Source: Elysia crispata (lineage: Eukaryota; Mollusca; Gastropoda; Plakobranchidae). From it: a stretch of 64,000 nt of DNA. The notes below the pieces were generated by a model. It was given only the letters and a program-made list of their open reading frames with translations. It was not told the origin of the DNA and made no database searches. Position numbers and translations under genes: made by a program. Positions 1-10,177 of the stretch are shown one piece after another. The stretch is from NCBI GenBank assembly GCA_033675545.1, contig JAWDGP010005065.1, positions 183,501 to 247,500 of the forward strand, given 5' to 3'. Within the stretch, counting starts at the first letter, position 1; each line of letters starts with the position of its first letter.

Positions 1-787
1 GGAGGGCACAAAGTAAACAACTTGAAATATACTGATGAAACTTCAGATAAAAAAATATTTTGGTGTATTTCATTTTCATTTGAGCAGGCTGTGGTGGTAT
101 GTCCAAGGTTGCTGCTGTTGCTTACAATTGACTAAAGCATTTCCAATTCTGCTTTTCACTGTTCTGCAGTTAACCCTTTTTCATCTGATGTTGCTCCAAA
201 TTGCTCAAAGTATTTTGTACATCCTCTCCAGTAAGTTTGATCATCTTTTGTGCAGTAAGTGAGACACTATTTTGTGCCTAAAGCTGACAATAGCATCCAT
301 GGCCAGGCCCACCAATGCCATTATCACCTCAGGCCAGGTCTTCCCATTTCCCCTTGAGGAGCCTGCTACCTCCTTGTATTAAGAGTACCACAGGCCTAAC
401 TCTCCATGCCACTTATGCACTCCATTGAGGAATAATCACTGTGATTAGCCCATGCAAAATCTATACTAACTTCCCCCATGCTTCCCAGTGACACCGGTCC
501 ACAGCTTGCAGAGAGACATTGAGTATTGGATTGTCTGCCCTAGCTGTTGAGGAGACCGGTCCACTTTCCCAAAGACCTTAAAAAAATATTGTAAAAAAGT
601 GGATGCACAGCTAATGCAGGCCATCTGTACCAACCTTACATAGTGTATGTACCCCTTCCCCTGGTCACCATTCCCCATCTGTTTGCTTCTTTTGAGATTA
701 CCTGATGTCTGTGCCCAATGAAAGAGTTTCCTATACAGCCCCCTTTCCCTGTTTCCTTCCCAGACCTCCATGACTCCTTAGGATGAA
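1..787. other. no gene recognised; possible degenerate mobile DNA
   Basis: No recognisable exon. The minus strand has open stretches (for example 466-771), but their translations match no family I know and lack splice context. Base composition is less AT-rich than the surroundings, which would fit an old retroelement relic. I cannot name a family. Confidence 0.3.
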
Positions 788-917
788 GTGGGAGGTGGTT
801 CTCCCCCCCAACCCCATTCCATTTCCAGATTCCATCACCCTAAGCATGAAAGGATCAGTGGGAGGAGGTTCTCCTCCCTAACCCCATTCCATCACCCTAA
901 GCATGAAAGGATCAGTG
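788..917. repeat. imperfect tandem duplication, about 60-70 bp x 2
   Basis: Two adjacent copies begin with gtgggaggtggttctc (788) and gtgggaggaggttctc (858). Both end with accctaagcatgaaaggatc. The first copy has about 11 extra bases in the middle. It is a simple local duplication inside otherwise unassigned sequence. Confidence 0.8.
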
Positions 918-1639
918 AGAGCAACTGGCCTTCCCCAGATGTACATTGCTTCAAAAGTGGCCACACTGCTTTCCTCATAGTTCGACAAGAAATGATTTAA
1001 AGTATCAGTGTGCACCTTCCATCGTCATTCACTATACCTTTCACAACACGCACATGTTGGATGGATCAACATCACAGCATATGACCCATTTTGGTGTAAG
1101 GTTACCCTGTACTTTAAGTCTGCATCTTCCTCCTCCTTAGTCAGCCCTAGCTGACGTTTTTATGAAAATTTCACCTCTGAATATGATTTGTCACCCCTTA
1201 AGTCTTCTTCCCAAAAAACCCCTAGGAGAAAATAATGTTAGAAGTATAGAGCATGTAGGGTATTTTATGGACTTAAAGAAAATACCTAGAATGTACAACA
1301 GTATAAATTTTGAATGTATGATAATAATAAATTTTGACAACACAGGTTTGCAATGCACAAGAAAAACGATCTTAACTTCAAACTCTAAAACTTGTTTTAA
1401 ATACAAGCATGATAGAACAAGATCAGATTGAGGCTTAGATCAAAGCATCTCTTTGCTAAAAGCAAGATAGTTCATAGCCTAGACTTGCACGCCTTTATAT
1501 TGAACTGTCCATTTTGTTAAAGGTTTAAGCTCTGAGAATTGATTACGTTACTTCTCTGTGCAAAAAGGATTCAAATTTTATGGTAACATTTTAATCTCCT
1601 TCAAAGTTAGAAAACAAAAGTGTGTAAAATTCAGAATCC

Positions 1640-2740
1640 ATGTGTTGATCATCTAGATCTAAATACGATAGATCTTGTGCTTTGAAGTATATAGGTATGT
1701 AGGCCTAATCTAGATAGATCCTAGACTGATATCTTACCTAAGTATCAGTTTATTGTATTAATTGTAACTCAGAATTTGCATATGTCTTATCTAGATCTGA
1801 ATGTAGATTTTAGAATTTAGAGACTAAGGCTAGTTGTATTATCTAGATCTAGATAAAGGGTAGCTTAAGAGATCTAGATTTTTAACGATTTTTATTCGAA
1901 ATAGATCAAGAGTCTAGATTTAGATCTAAATCTAAATCTTGATTGGATTCTAGACGATTCATTAAGTAATCAAAATGCTTAACCTAAAAATTTTCAACTT
2001 AGGATGTAACTAGATCTATTTCTAAAATAAATCTAGATTAGATCTAGATCTAGACACAGCCTTGGGTCGTAAAAAAAAAACCCAGGTTGAATTTGAATTT
2101 TGATTTCTACTGCTACAAGTCTACTAGGCCTATTTGACTTTGGGCTTTCTTATGATCTCATTAGATCATTTCTAGATGAACGTAAATCATTGTTCCGTTT
2201 GTTATTTTTATACGGCTCAACTCTAGTATACGTAAAAAACCTTAGGCTAGGATGAGAAGTTTCGTTCTATTCCCTTGTCAGTCGATAGGATTCTTGTAAA
2301 ACGAGAAACGAGCAAAATCCAAAGCTAGATCTGTGGACTTCATTCGTCAACATAGCTAAATTGTATTCACAGTCTCGATCTAGGTTAGGTCTTGCACAAA
2401 AGCTCTGCCGTTAGGTTCGGCTACGGTGTGGTTGACATTTTGTCAGGAAGTTATTGGCGCCCCTGATTCAAACCAACTGAAAAAAAATTACAAACTTATG
2501 CATCAGTCACCTCAGCTCAAATCAATTCTTAATACCCGGTATGCATAGAGACAAGATTTAGATCTAGATTCAAGAAACTAGATTTTTCCTTGATACATAG
2601 AATGTATCTTAATCAGTTCTAATTGTAAATTTTATATATATTTTGGAAAATAATTTTACATTAAAAATGTTTTTATTTAAAAAATAGAGTCTAATATAAT
2701 AGATCTAGATCATTATCTCTAATCTTATTTCTAGATCTGC
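1640..2740. promoter_or_regulatory. cluster of TCTAGATCTAGA-like palindromes, candidate promoter region
   Basis: At least nine matches or near matches to tctagatctaga occur here, for example near 1651, 1794, 1842, 1871, 2039, 2559, 2701 and 2731, in both orientations (the motif is its own reverse complement). Comparable clusters lie just upstream of the PERK start and the ASB-like start, while the introns are nearly free of the motif. By analogy I infer that this is the promoter region of the plus-strand gene whose last exons are at 4444-5841. No transcription start can be assigned. Confidence 0.4.
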
Positions 2741-2934
2741 GTCAAAATTTTCTGGGAGCTTAGTCTAAAGCAACTATTGACTGGTATTCTAAATATTCAC
2801 TTAGCCTACATGTGGACCTGGTCTGGATGGATGTAACATCCATGTAAGTATGAATAGGGTATAGCATAGAGAGTGATGGTAAGCAATAGTTCTATAAATA
2901 TTTTAAATCTTTAATTGTATTGTTAGGTTTTCTT

Positions 2935-3180
2935 TCATCCTCTTCCTCCTCCTCCTTCTTCTTCTTCTTCTTCTTCTTCTTCTTCTTCTTCTTCTTCTTC
3001 TTCTTCTTCTTCTTCTTCTTCTTCTTCTTCTTCTTCTTTTTTTTCTTCTTCTTCTTCTCCTTCTTTTTCTCCTACTGCATCTGCTTCTCCTTCTCCTTCT
3101 CCTTCTCCTCCTCCTCCTCCTTCTCTTTCTCCTTCTCCTTCTCCCTCTGCTTCTTCTTCTCCTTCTTCTTGTTCTTGTTC

Positions 3181-3227
<47 letters not shown>

Positions 3228-3330
3228 CTTCTTCTTCTTCTTCTTCTTCTTCTTCTTCTTCTTCTTCTTCTTCTTCTTCTTCTTCTTCTTCTTCTTCTTC
3301 TTCTTCTTCTTCTTCTTCTGCTGCTGCTGC
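2935..3330. repeat. compound (TTC)n-(TTG)n-(TTC)n microsatellite
   Basis: Nearly 400 bp of pyrimidine-rich trinucleotide repeat: TTC copies to about 3050, an interrupted CTC/TTC stretch, a (TTG)n block at about 3180-3225, then (TTC)n to 3319 and a short (TGC)n end. The plus strand is almost purine-free outside the TTG block, a GAA/TTC class tract known to be able to form triplex DNA. The long poly-Phe and poly-Glu ORFs across it are artefacts. Confidence 0.95.
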
Positions 3331-3823
3331 TAAAATCTCACTTGGTTTAATTTCAGTAAATTTCATATGATCATGATTCAGTATTTAATGCATTGATTTT
3401 ATAAAACTAAGTCAGCGCATTTTTTAAATTAGTAAAGGAAAAAGAAAACACAGTAAAGAATAATAATTTGAAATGTAGATTTATATGCTCTCTCTGACCA
3501 ACTTTGCCTTTAAACTCATGATAGCTTGAACAAGAACCATTCAATGTAGAAGAAAATAAAGGCATCAAGCCTTAATTTTCATTACACATCAACTAATTTA
3601 TGGTGGATCATTTAGAATGTATCTAGGGTTACTTTAACTGTCAAAAAATTTGTAAAAATTTTCCATGCGCAATATTTTATTTTTTTTTTATGTAATTCAT
3701 TGTCTTTATGTCTAATTGCTTCAATATTTCATTATATTATCCATCTCTTTTGCTGTTTCTATTATATTTCTTCCTTCTCTCTCCTTTCTCACTTTCATTG
3801 TCTGTCTCTTTCAGTGTGTTTGT

Positions 3824-3831
3824 CTCTCTTG

Positions 3832-3892
<61 letters not shown>
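3824..3892. repeat. (TC)n microsatellite
   Basis: Uninterrupted (TC)n dinucleotide repeat of roughly 60 bp within a broader pyrimidine-rich stretch. Apparent Leu-Ser ORFs here are artefacts. Confidence 0.95.
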
Positions 3893-3893
<1 letters not shown>

Positions 3894-4056
3894 ATTTTAC
3901 CCTCTTATAGCTGTCTCTTTCCTTGCCTGACAATACCTGTGCCTATTTGCCACTCTAGGTTTCTTTCTGTCTGTTTTTCAGTGTCTCTCTCAAACATTCA
4001 AACACTGTATGTTACAATCTGTCTCATCCAATAACAGTAAATAAATTTGATTTATA

Positions 4057-4223
4057 ATATTAGATATCTAACCCTACCTCTGGGTACCTTATGAAAGCAA
4101 GGATTCAAATAAACCTTTGGTATTTCAAAGCTATCTGTAATGATTTGGGATATTTTGCGTGAGCTTCATTTATATATATATGCTTTCATGAGGTACCCAG
4201 TGGTAGGGTTAGATATCTAATAT
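4057..4223. mobile_element. palindromic foldback/MITE-like element, 167 bp
   Basis: The left arm 4057-4099 (starting atattagatatctaaccc) and the right arm 4181-4223 are reverse complements at all but about two positions, separated by an 81-bp AT-rich loop. TA dinucleotides flank the arms but no longer target duplication is evident. It lies just upstream of a coding exon, so probably in an intron of the plus-strand gene. No coding capacity, which is typical of a foldback element or MITE. Confidence 0.75.
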
Positions 4224-4443
4224 GTGTCTGCCTTTGCAAGATTAAGATATCTTTAAAATTGGACATGCAAACAAGCACAATCCTTTTTACCTTCCCCCAG
4301 TTATCTACACAATATAGAAACCTAAATTATACATTCTTTGGACTGAAAAATATTGTTGATCTGAACTTAGTGATTATATATGTATATTTTTTTATCAAAA
4401 TGCTATTAATTTTTTTTTATTGTCCTGACCATCTCCACTCAAG

Positions 4444-4562
4444 TATTCAGTCTGGAAATGCAGACTCCTTGAAAGATCATAACCACATTGCAGTTTTGGA
4501 TGACTTAGACAAAATGACTAAAGAGCTATTAACACTTGAGGAGCAATTTCTTAGACTTGGAG
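4444..4562 (+). CDS. penultimate exon of an unrecognised plus-strand gene
   Basis: Open frame encoding about 38 residues, including the helical, leucine-rich stretch LDDLDKMTKELLTLEEQF. It ends at a good donor (GGAG/gtaatt). Joining it to the exon at 5501 restores phase, one base plus two making a Val codon. The 5' boundary is ambiguous: acceptors end at 4443 (ctcaag) or 4450 (attcag). Upstream exons were not found; they should lie between the motif-rich region at 1640-2740 and here, or before the window. I do not recognise the family. The segment looks like a short coiled coil. Confidence 0.6.
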
Positions 4563-4963
4563 GTAATTAGACATGAGCGATGAAACATTTCAAATTTGAT
4601 ACATATTTTTAGTGCTTGTTAAATCTAAATGTTATTTTCTATTTCAGCAAATATTTTTAAAAAAATTGTTATTCACTATCCCAACAGAAAATTATCTGCA
4701 ATCATTTGCAAATTATTTTTATACTATTTTGAAGGAAATAAAAATAAAATAATGGCTTTTTACCTAAGATTTTCTTTTCTTTCGAAATTAAAAAAAAATG
4801 TCAGCTAGGACAGAGTTGTAGCTAGGAAAAATAAGATGGCCTATGGGACAAGTTGTGTGGAAACTCTTGTAATGAAAGAAGCAATATGATTAATACCACA
4901 AGAAGCTGCTTGTGACTGTTAACACTTGCATATAAGCATCCAAGGCATAGAATTTGAGATAAA

Positions 4964-5002
4964 ATGTTGTTGCTTTTGTTGTTGTTGTTGTTATTGTTGC
5001 TT

Positions 5003-5034
<32 letters not shown>

Positions 5035-5060
5035 ATTATTATTATTATTATCATTATTAT
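4964..5060. repeat. (TTG)n-(TTA)n microsatellite
   Basis: Trinucleotide repeat changing from TTG to TTA units, in the intron between the two plus-strand exons. A short (TG)n run follows at about 5220-5242. Confidence 0.9.
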
Positions 5061-5500
5061 TTTGTTATCATTTTCTTCTTTTATTAGTTATTAAAATAAT
5101 CAGCATAAAAAGTATTTTGCAAGTATTCAATTACTGTCATTGTTTTTATCATTAAGTCTACACTTTTCATTTTATCAATGTTATTTTTATGTATTTTTTT
5201 TCAGTGCTATCAAAATATAAGTGCGTGTGTGTGTGTGTGTCTGTCTGTCTCTTTCTCTTTGTCTCACTTGTTTCTATCATCCTCGCTCTAAGATTATTAA
5301 ACTTTCAATTGGATATCAAGTAAATATATCCCCATTCCATTTTTTGCTGTATTCTTTTCAATCTCATTCTTACACTCATCTCTTATCATCTCTCTCTTTC
5401 TGTCTCCATTTTTCATATTCCCATGTACATACATTGAAACCCATTCTTCATTCATGCCCCACCACACTATTTCTCTTCTCTTCTATTTCCATTATGCCAG

Positions 5501-5841
5501 TGCGGACCCATCTACTTGAAGTAGAGCTGGCTACTCAGTTCAGTCCAGATCTTCTGGAAGATCAAGAGAGTGCTGACAAAACCTGTCAAGAGTGTGAGCT
5601 TGTTGTTGATAAAGAACGTCAAAGAGTTGAAAGTCTATGTGCTATTGACATGGAGACGGAAAGCTGTTCCATAGAAACGCGTTCTCTTCTAGAAAGTGAA
5701 AGCTTTGCTTTAAATAAAGATGATATCAATATCAAATCACTTGAGCTTCAACAAGACGCTTTAGAAGAGAAGGTTGATTGTGAGGAACATCTGTCCCCAT
5801 CAAGCAGCTATTCAGAGAGAAAAAAAGATGTGGAAGATTAA
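5501..5841 (+). CDS. terminal exon of an unrecognised plus-strand gene, acidic Ser/Glu-rich C-terminus
   Basis: A pyrimidine-rich acceptor (ttatgccag) precedes the exon, which runs open for 113 codons to a TAA at 5839-5841. With the exon at 4444-4562 it gives about 150 residues of C-terminus. The encoded segment is rich in Glu, Asp and Ser, has a Cys-containing patch (CQECELVVDKERQRVESLC) and ends in charged residues (SERKKDVED). No domain is recognisable, and it looks largely disordered. The longer open frame back to 5221 is intronic microsatellite. An AATAAA at 5879-5884 could serve as poly(A) signal, giving a very short 3' UTR. Confidence 0.6.
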
Positions 5842-5878
5842 ACTATCAGTCCTAGCATTAATATATATCTTTACAATT

Positions 5879-5884
5879 AATAAA
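5879..5884 (+). terminator. candidate poly(A) signal AATAAA
   Basis: First AATAAA after the stop at 5841, about 38 bases downstream. Several other AATAAA hexamers follow in this AT-rich flank, so the true cleavage site is uncertain. Confidence 0.3.
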
Positions 5885-7198
5885 ATAAACATTACTAAAA
5901 ACATAAAATGAAAAGAATAACATTGATCTGTTATAGGTATAAAATAATTTTACTTTTCTTCTCTTTAAGAAAAAAGATCTAATAGCAGAATTGTATTTTT
6001 CAGCTGAATGAAACGTACATGAAATATATCTTTTACCTTAATCATATTTTTAAAAAGTAGTAAATTCATGTGGAACTGTAAAATCCATCGGTTTAAAATT
6101 GGATAAGGAAGGCCTAAAAGTGTCTTCTATTCAGTATTTGCCAAATGAAAAATCCATTTTGATCCATCTAAAAGAGTTCACTTGAAGCATTTTAACATTT
6201 ATGAAAAAAAAATAATTAAACTTTATTTTATTACATCAGTTCAAAATCCAATCTGGAAAAAATGTTTCTTAAAATGTTGATAGCTTTGAAATAAATGATT
6301 AAAACTTATCTCCCATTTTAAAAGTGGCAGCACAAATGATTTCTATATCATTGTTCCTTTGTTAGGCTAGATTCATTTTCATTCCACTTGTTTCCTATTT
6401 TGACTAACTGTACTGCTCCATTATTAAATTAAACCCTAGAATAAAAATGTATATGATCCCAGACTTCATTTCTGATTCCACCCTTATAAATCCTTTTTAT
6501 GCAATTACATGTGTCCCACCATGTAATTGTTTAACATGTGGTATTAGCATTTCACATCAAAAAATAAAAAATGAAAGGCTGGCCTCTCTATCTGTGAAGT
6601 TGGCATATTTAAACCAAGGCAGATTTCTTCTCCTTTGATGACAAATGAAGCATTGCAGAAGCTGCAATCTGATCTCTTGCCTTAAACCTCTATTGCTGTA
6701 TTGAGTGTCCCATATAATGCTATAAACAAAATCAAGATGTTATATGATGTGATTATTATTGCAAGTATGTGTGTATTTCAAATAAGCATGGATGGTGCTT
6801 CCCAAGTGTATTCTGTTCCTTCAAGCCTATCGGCAATGCCTTTGTTACCCTAGGGACCGTTTTCATTTGGTTCAAAATACTTATAATAGGAGATTTTCAA
6901 TGAAATTTTCAGTAATCCTCAAAAATTAATTGTGGCAAGTTATGCATTATTCATAGCAAAATAGTTGAAGCTTTACAAACCATCGGACATTTCTGAAAGC
7001 CCTCCATTTCAAGCTAAGGGTGTGAATGCAACTAGTTCAGGACAGGAATTGAATCATGAGAACTTTTTAGTTATCTCATGCTCAAGGAATAGAATCATTA
7101 GCCCAGTACATGTAGTGGCAAGTATGATTGATGCAAATACCAATACCCTGACATCGACCATTCAAATTAAAAATAGTGATTTATTTCATACAGTAGGA
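5885..7198. other. intergenic or 3' UTR sequence, nothing recognised
   Basis: AT-rich sequence without supported exons or repeats. Part may be the 3' UTR of the plus-strand gene. Confidence 0.5.
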
Positions 7199-7345
7199 GT
7201 GGGGTGATTTTGTCACCCCCAGTGTACTGATAAGTGTAGCAATGTTTATGGCATTAAATGTGGGGTACTTTTGACATTCCCAACGTACGGATAAGTACTA
7301 ATAAGTGGGGGCACAAAATTACCCCTGATGTATGGACATGATAGT
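7199..7345. repeat. three diverged hairpin-forming units
   Basis: Units start at about 7199, 7260 and 7305 with gtggggt or gtggggg, have a short T- or A-rich middle, and close with a C-run followed by GTAC or GTAT and gataagt-like sequence. The first unit has a 7-bp perfect stem (ggggtga/tcacccc). They look like decayed tandem copies of one small unit. Confidence 0.5.
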
Positions 7346-8357
7346 AAAACATGATGTATAGATAGGATTAAAAGATCTGTGTATGCATGTAACTCCTGTC
7401 AACAAGTACAGAAATCTATGAACTATTTTGTATGTAACTTACAAAAACAGCAGTAAAGGTCCAAAATAACAACAAAAAAAAGAAATTTGCAAATCTCTTG
7501 TTCAAAGGTTTCTAGTAATTTTGATGCCTTCTCTCTCTTGTTAAGAAAAACTACACTCTATCTAGTATGAAAATATAGAAAGACAATGGATGCAATCTTA
7601 ATTGAAATTTTGTAATGCGATTCTTTGAAAGATAACTGAATTATAAGAGAATTATTGCATAGTAAGGAGACCGTTTTGTTCAAGTGTTGAGAGCAGTGGG
7701 GCTTAAATGAAGATTAATTCATGATTCTTGTAAAACTATTTTCTTGTTAACTTTTTTTTCTCTGATATGTCTCATATGGGCAGAACAATTGAAAAAAATG
7801 CTTCATTTTGTTTAGATAATTTGTTAATCTTTTGTATTTGCACTTTTTATTTAAAACTGGCACTATTTTGCTCATCTCTCGTTTGTTTGATTTTTTAATA
7901 AATCAACATTTGCACAAAGAAAGCAGTTCATTAGTACTTCCTTTATTATTGGTCACAGTATGTTTTTCATTAAAAAAAAAGTTTATGGTAAAAATACTCT
8001 TCACCTGTCTTGCAGCTAAAGCAGTTACTGCCTAAATGCACGGTGTTCTGAAGAGCCTTGTATCATGCTTTTAGAGGAGTAAGTAACTGCTCTTGCGTAT
8101 TTGACTTTTCATTTCATTGCCTCACTATGAGGAAAGAACGATTAATTAAATAAATAAAAAATACCATGTTTTGGAGTATCTAGCAGCCTCACACCTCAGA
8201 TATTAGCCTTATACATTCCCCACTTTCTGTAATTCTGAGTCATTACACTGTTTTTAAATGTATGCTGTTAGGAAGAATCATTCAGTGATAGTACCAGCCA
8301 CTTGTACCAGATAGACAGTAAGAGGAAAAGCATTCAAATTTCATTATTGCTTTTAAT

Positions 8358-8862
8358 CTTGTCTACCTATCTGTGCAAAGCCTTCAATTTACCTGTTTCC
8401 CAAAAGGAAAAAAGACAGAAGAAATTTTGATGTTCCTCATCCTGTAATTATTCTGAAGCCACTGCAAACTTGATGACACCTGCTTATGCAAAGTTTCAGA
8501 ACTGGGTTATTATACAAAGTGAGCATGCTTTACAATTTTACCCATACATATTATTAAAAGCAAATTACCAGAATTCAAAAACCTGCCCTACAATTGATTG
8601 TGTGCATAAGTTATATAGAAGATAAACTTGTCTACCTGCCTGTGCAAAGGCTTTAGTTACCTGTTCCCCAAAAAGGAAAAGAAACAGGAAATTTTAATGC
8701 TCCTCATCCTGAGATAATTCTGAGATCACTGCAAACTTGATAGCATCTGAGCATGTAAGCAAACTTTCAGAACCTGATGATTATACAAAGTGAGCTGCTT
8801 TACATTTTTATCCATAAAGAACCTGCCCCACAATTGATTGTGTGCATAAATTATATGGACTC
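8358..8862. repeat. imperfect tandem duplication, about 269-bp period
   Basis: Copy 1 (8358-8626) and copy 2 (8627-8862) both begin cttgtctacctnnctgtgcaaag. They share cctcatcctg, ctgcaaacttgat, attatacaaagtgagc and caattgattgtgtgcata in the same order. Copy 2 has a deletion of about 30 bases near its end. No coding frame is conserved. Confidence 0.85.
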
Positions 8863-10012
8863 CATGGAATTTCAAATTGCAACTAAAGCACCATCATAAA
8901 ATTGAAATCTCATAGTCATACTGAGTTTGTGAGAAGCGAGTTTTTCTTTCTAATGTCAGTCTTATATAGACGCTCACTCTGTCGCCAGTCATATGACCAG
9001 AGTGACAACAACACCTCAAAACTTGAAGTCATGGGTACAGGCTATGACAACCAGGTTGTAAATAATAGTACACACCCACATATTCCCATATCCATTACAC
9101 AACTCTTTTTATCTACTTGAATTCAATGGCAACAGAAATGAACAGCTTAAGCTCTAAGCCAGAACAAATGTAAGCATTCACAAGAGATAAAAAACCATAG
9201 TCTGGTTTTAATGGAATTCTTATCACTGATGAATCAAATAAATTCATTACTCTCTCCTCACATGCCTCCTGTACAGCTTAGCAATGACGTGTTACTTAAT
9301 TCTTAACAAGGAATTTTTGTTATTTTACAAGATATAAACTTGCAATATTCTGCCTGCTGAAAGCTAAATTTTTCTTTAAATATTCATTAATCCAAAAGCA
9401 TTTTGTTGAAGATATTAAAGAGGTAAAAGGACTGGATATGTCTGTTTGTAGAGTAGGAAAATCACCATTAGTTTCGGATTGGTCAATAAATATTAAACTC
9501 AATCTTCAGAATTTTCTCATTTGCAATTAATTGCCTAGATTTATAACCTAAGCACACTTTTTAAGTTTTTAGAGCATTAAGAAAACACATTTCCAAAAAA
9601 ACATTTATAAAGTACATTTTATAGTTACCCTATGCAGAATGATAACATTGCATAGAATTGTTTATATTAATCTCGACGGCACAGGTGTGTTTGTCTCTTT
9701 CTGTTTACATAAAACCACGAAGCCTCTCAACCAGTTTTCCCAATGCCTTAGATTGTTGCATAATGAGGGTGCAGATGTGCATATCAGCTGAAGCCTGAGA
9801 AATTTATCCTAAATAAGCAAAATTATTTTTGTAGAAAAATAAACTATTTCATCACAACACTAGAACAATGGCTCTGTATAAATTGCTTGTTACAAATCCA
9901 ATTTCACTTGGCCAGACATGTACACTATACCAATGAGTTGCCTTTATAATAAACTGTTTGAGAAAACCTGATTTTAAAATGACTTCCATTTGTGGTAGGC
10001 CTTAAATTTTCA
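8863..10012. other. intergenic sequence, nothing recognised
   Basis: No exon, RNA gene or clear repeat could be supported here. Confidence 0.5.
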
Positions 10013-10177
10013 TTCTTTTTTATTGCTGTTAACTTTAACATACATATAATTTTTAATGTAGAAAGGAGTAAATTAGAAAAAAAAACAATACTCATTTTTT
10101 ATTGATGTTAACTTTAAAATACATAAAATTAACTTCAATTTAGAAAGGAGTAAATTAGAAAAAAAACAATACTCATA
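10013..10177. repeat. tandem duplication, about 82 bp x 2
   Basis: Both copies contain gttaactttaa, then a variable AT segment, then tagaaaggagtaaattagaa followed by an A-run and caatactcat. The second copy begins at about 10096. The low divergence suggests a fairly recent duplication. Confidence 0.85.

Noticed and set aside
2920..3366. Long poly-Phe (+) and poly-Glu (-) ORFs
   Set aside because: Pure consequence of the TTC/GAA microsatellite; no unique sequence or splice context.
3700..4034. Overlapping Leu/Ser-rich ORFs
   Set aside because: Translations of a (TC)n microsatellite.
5221..5500. N-terminal extension of the 5221-5841 open frame
   Set aside because: Begins in (TG)n/(TC)n sequence and lacks coding character. 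A good 3' splice site at 5500 explains the real exon start.
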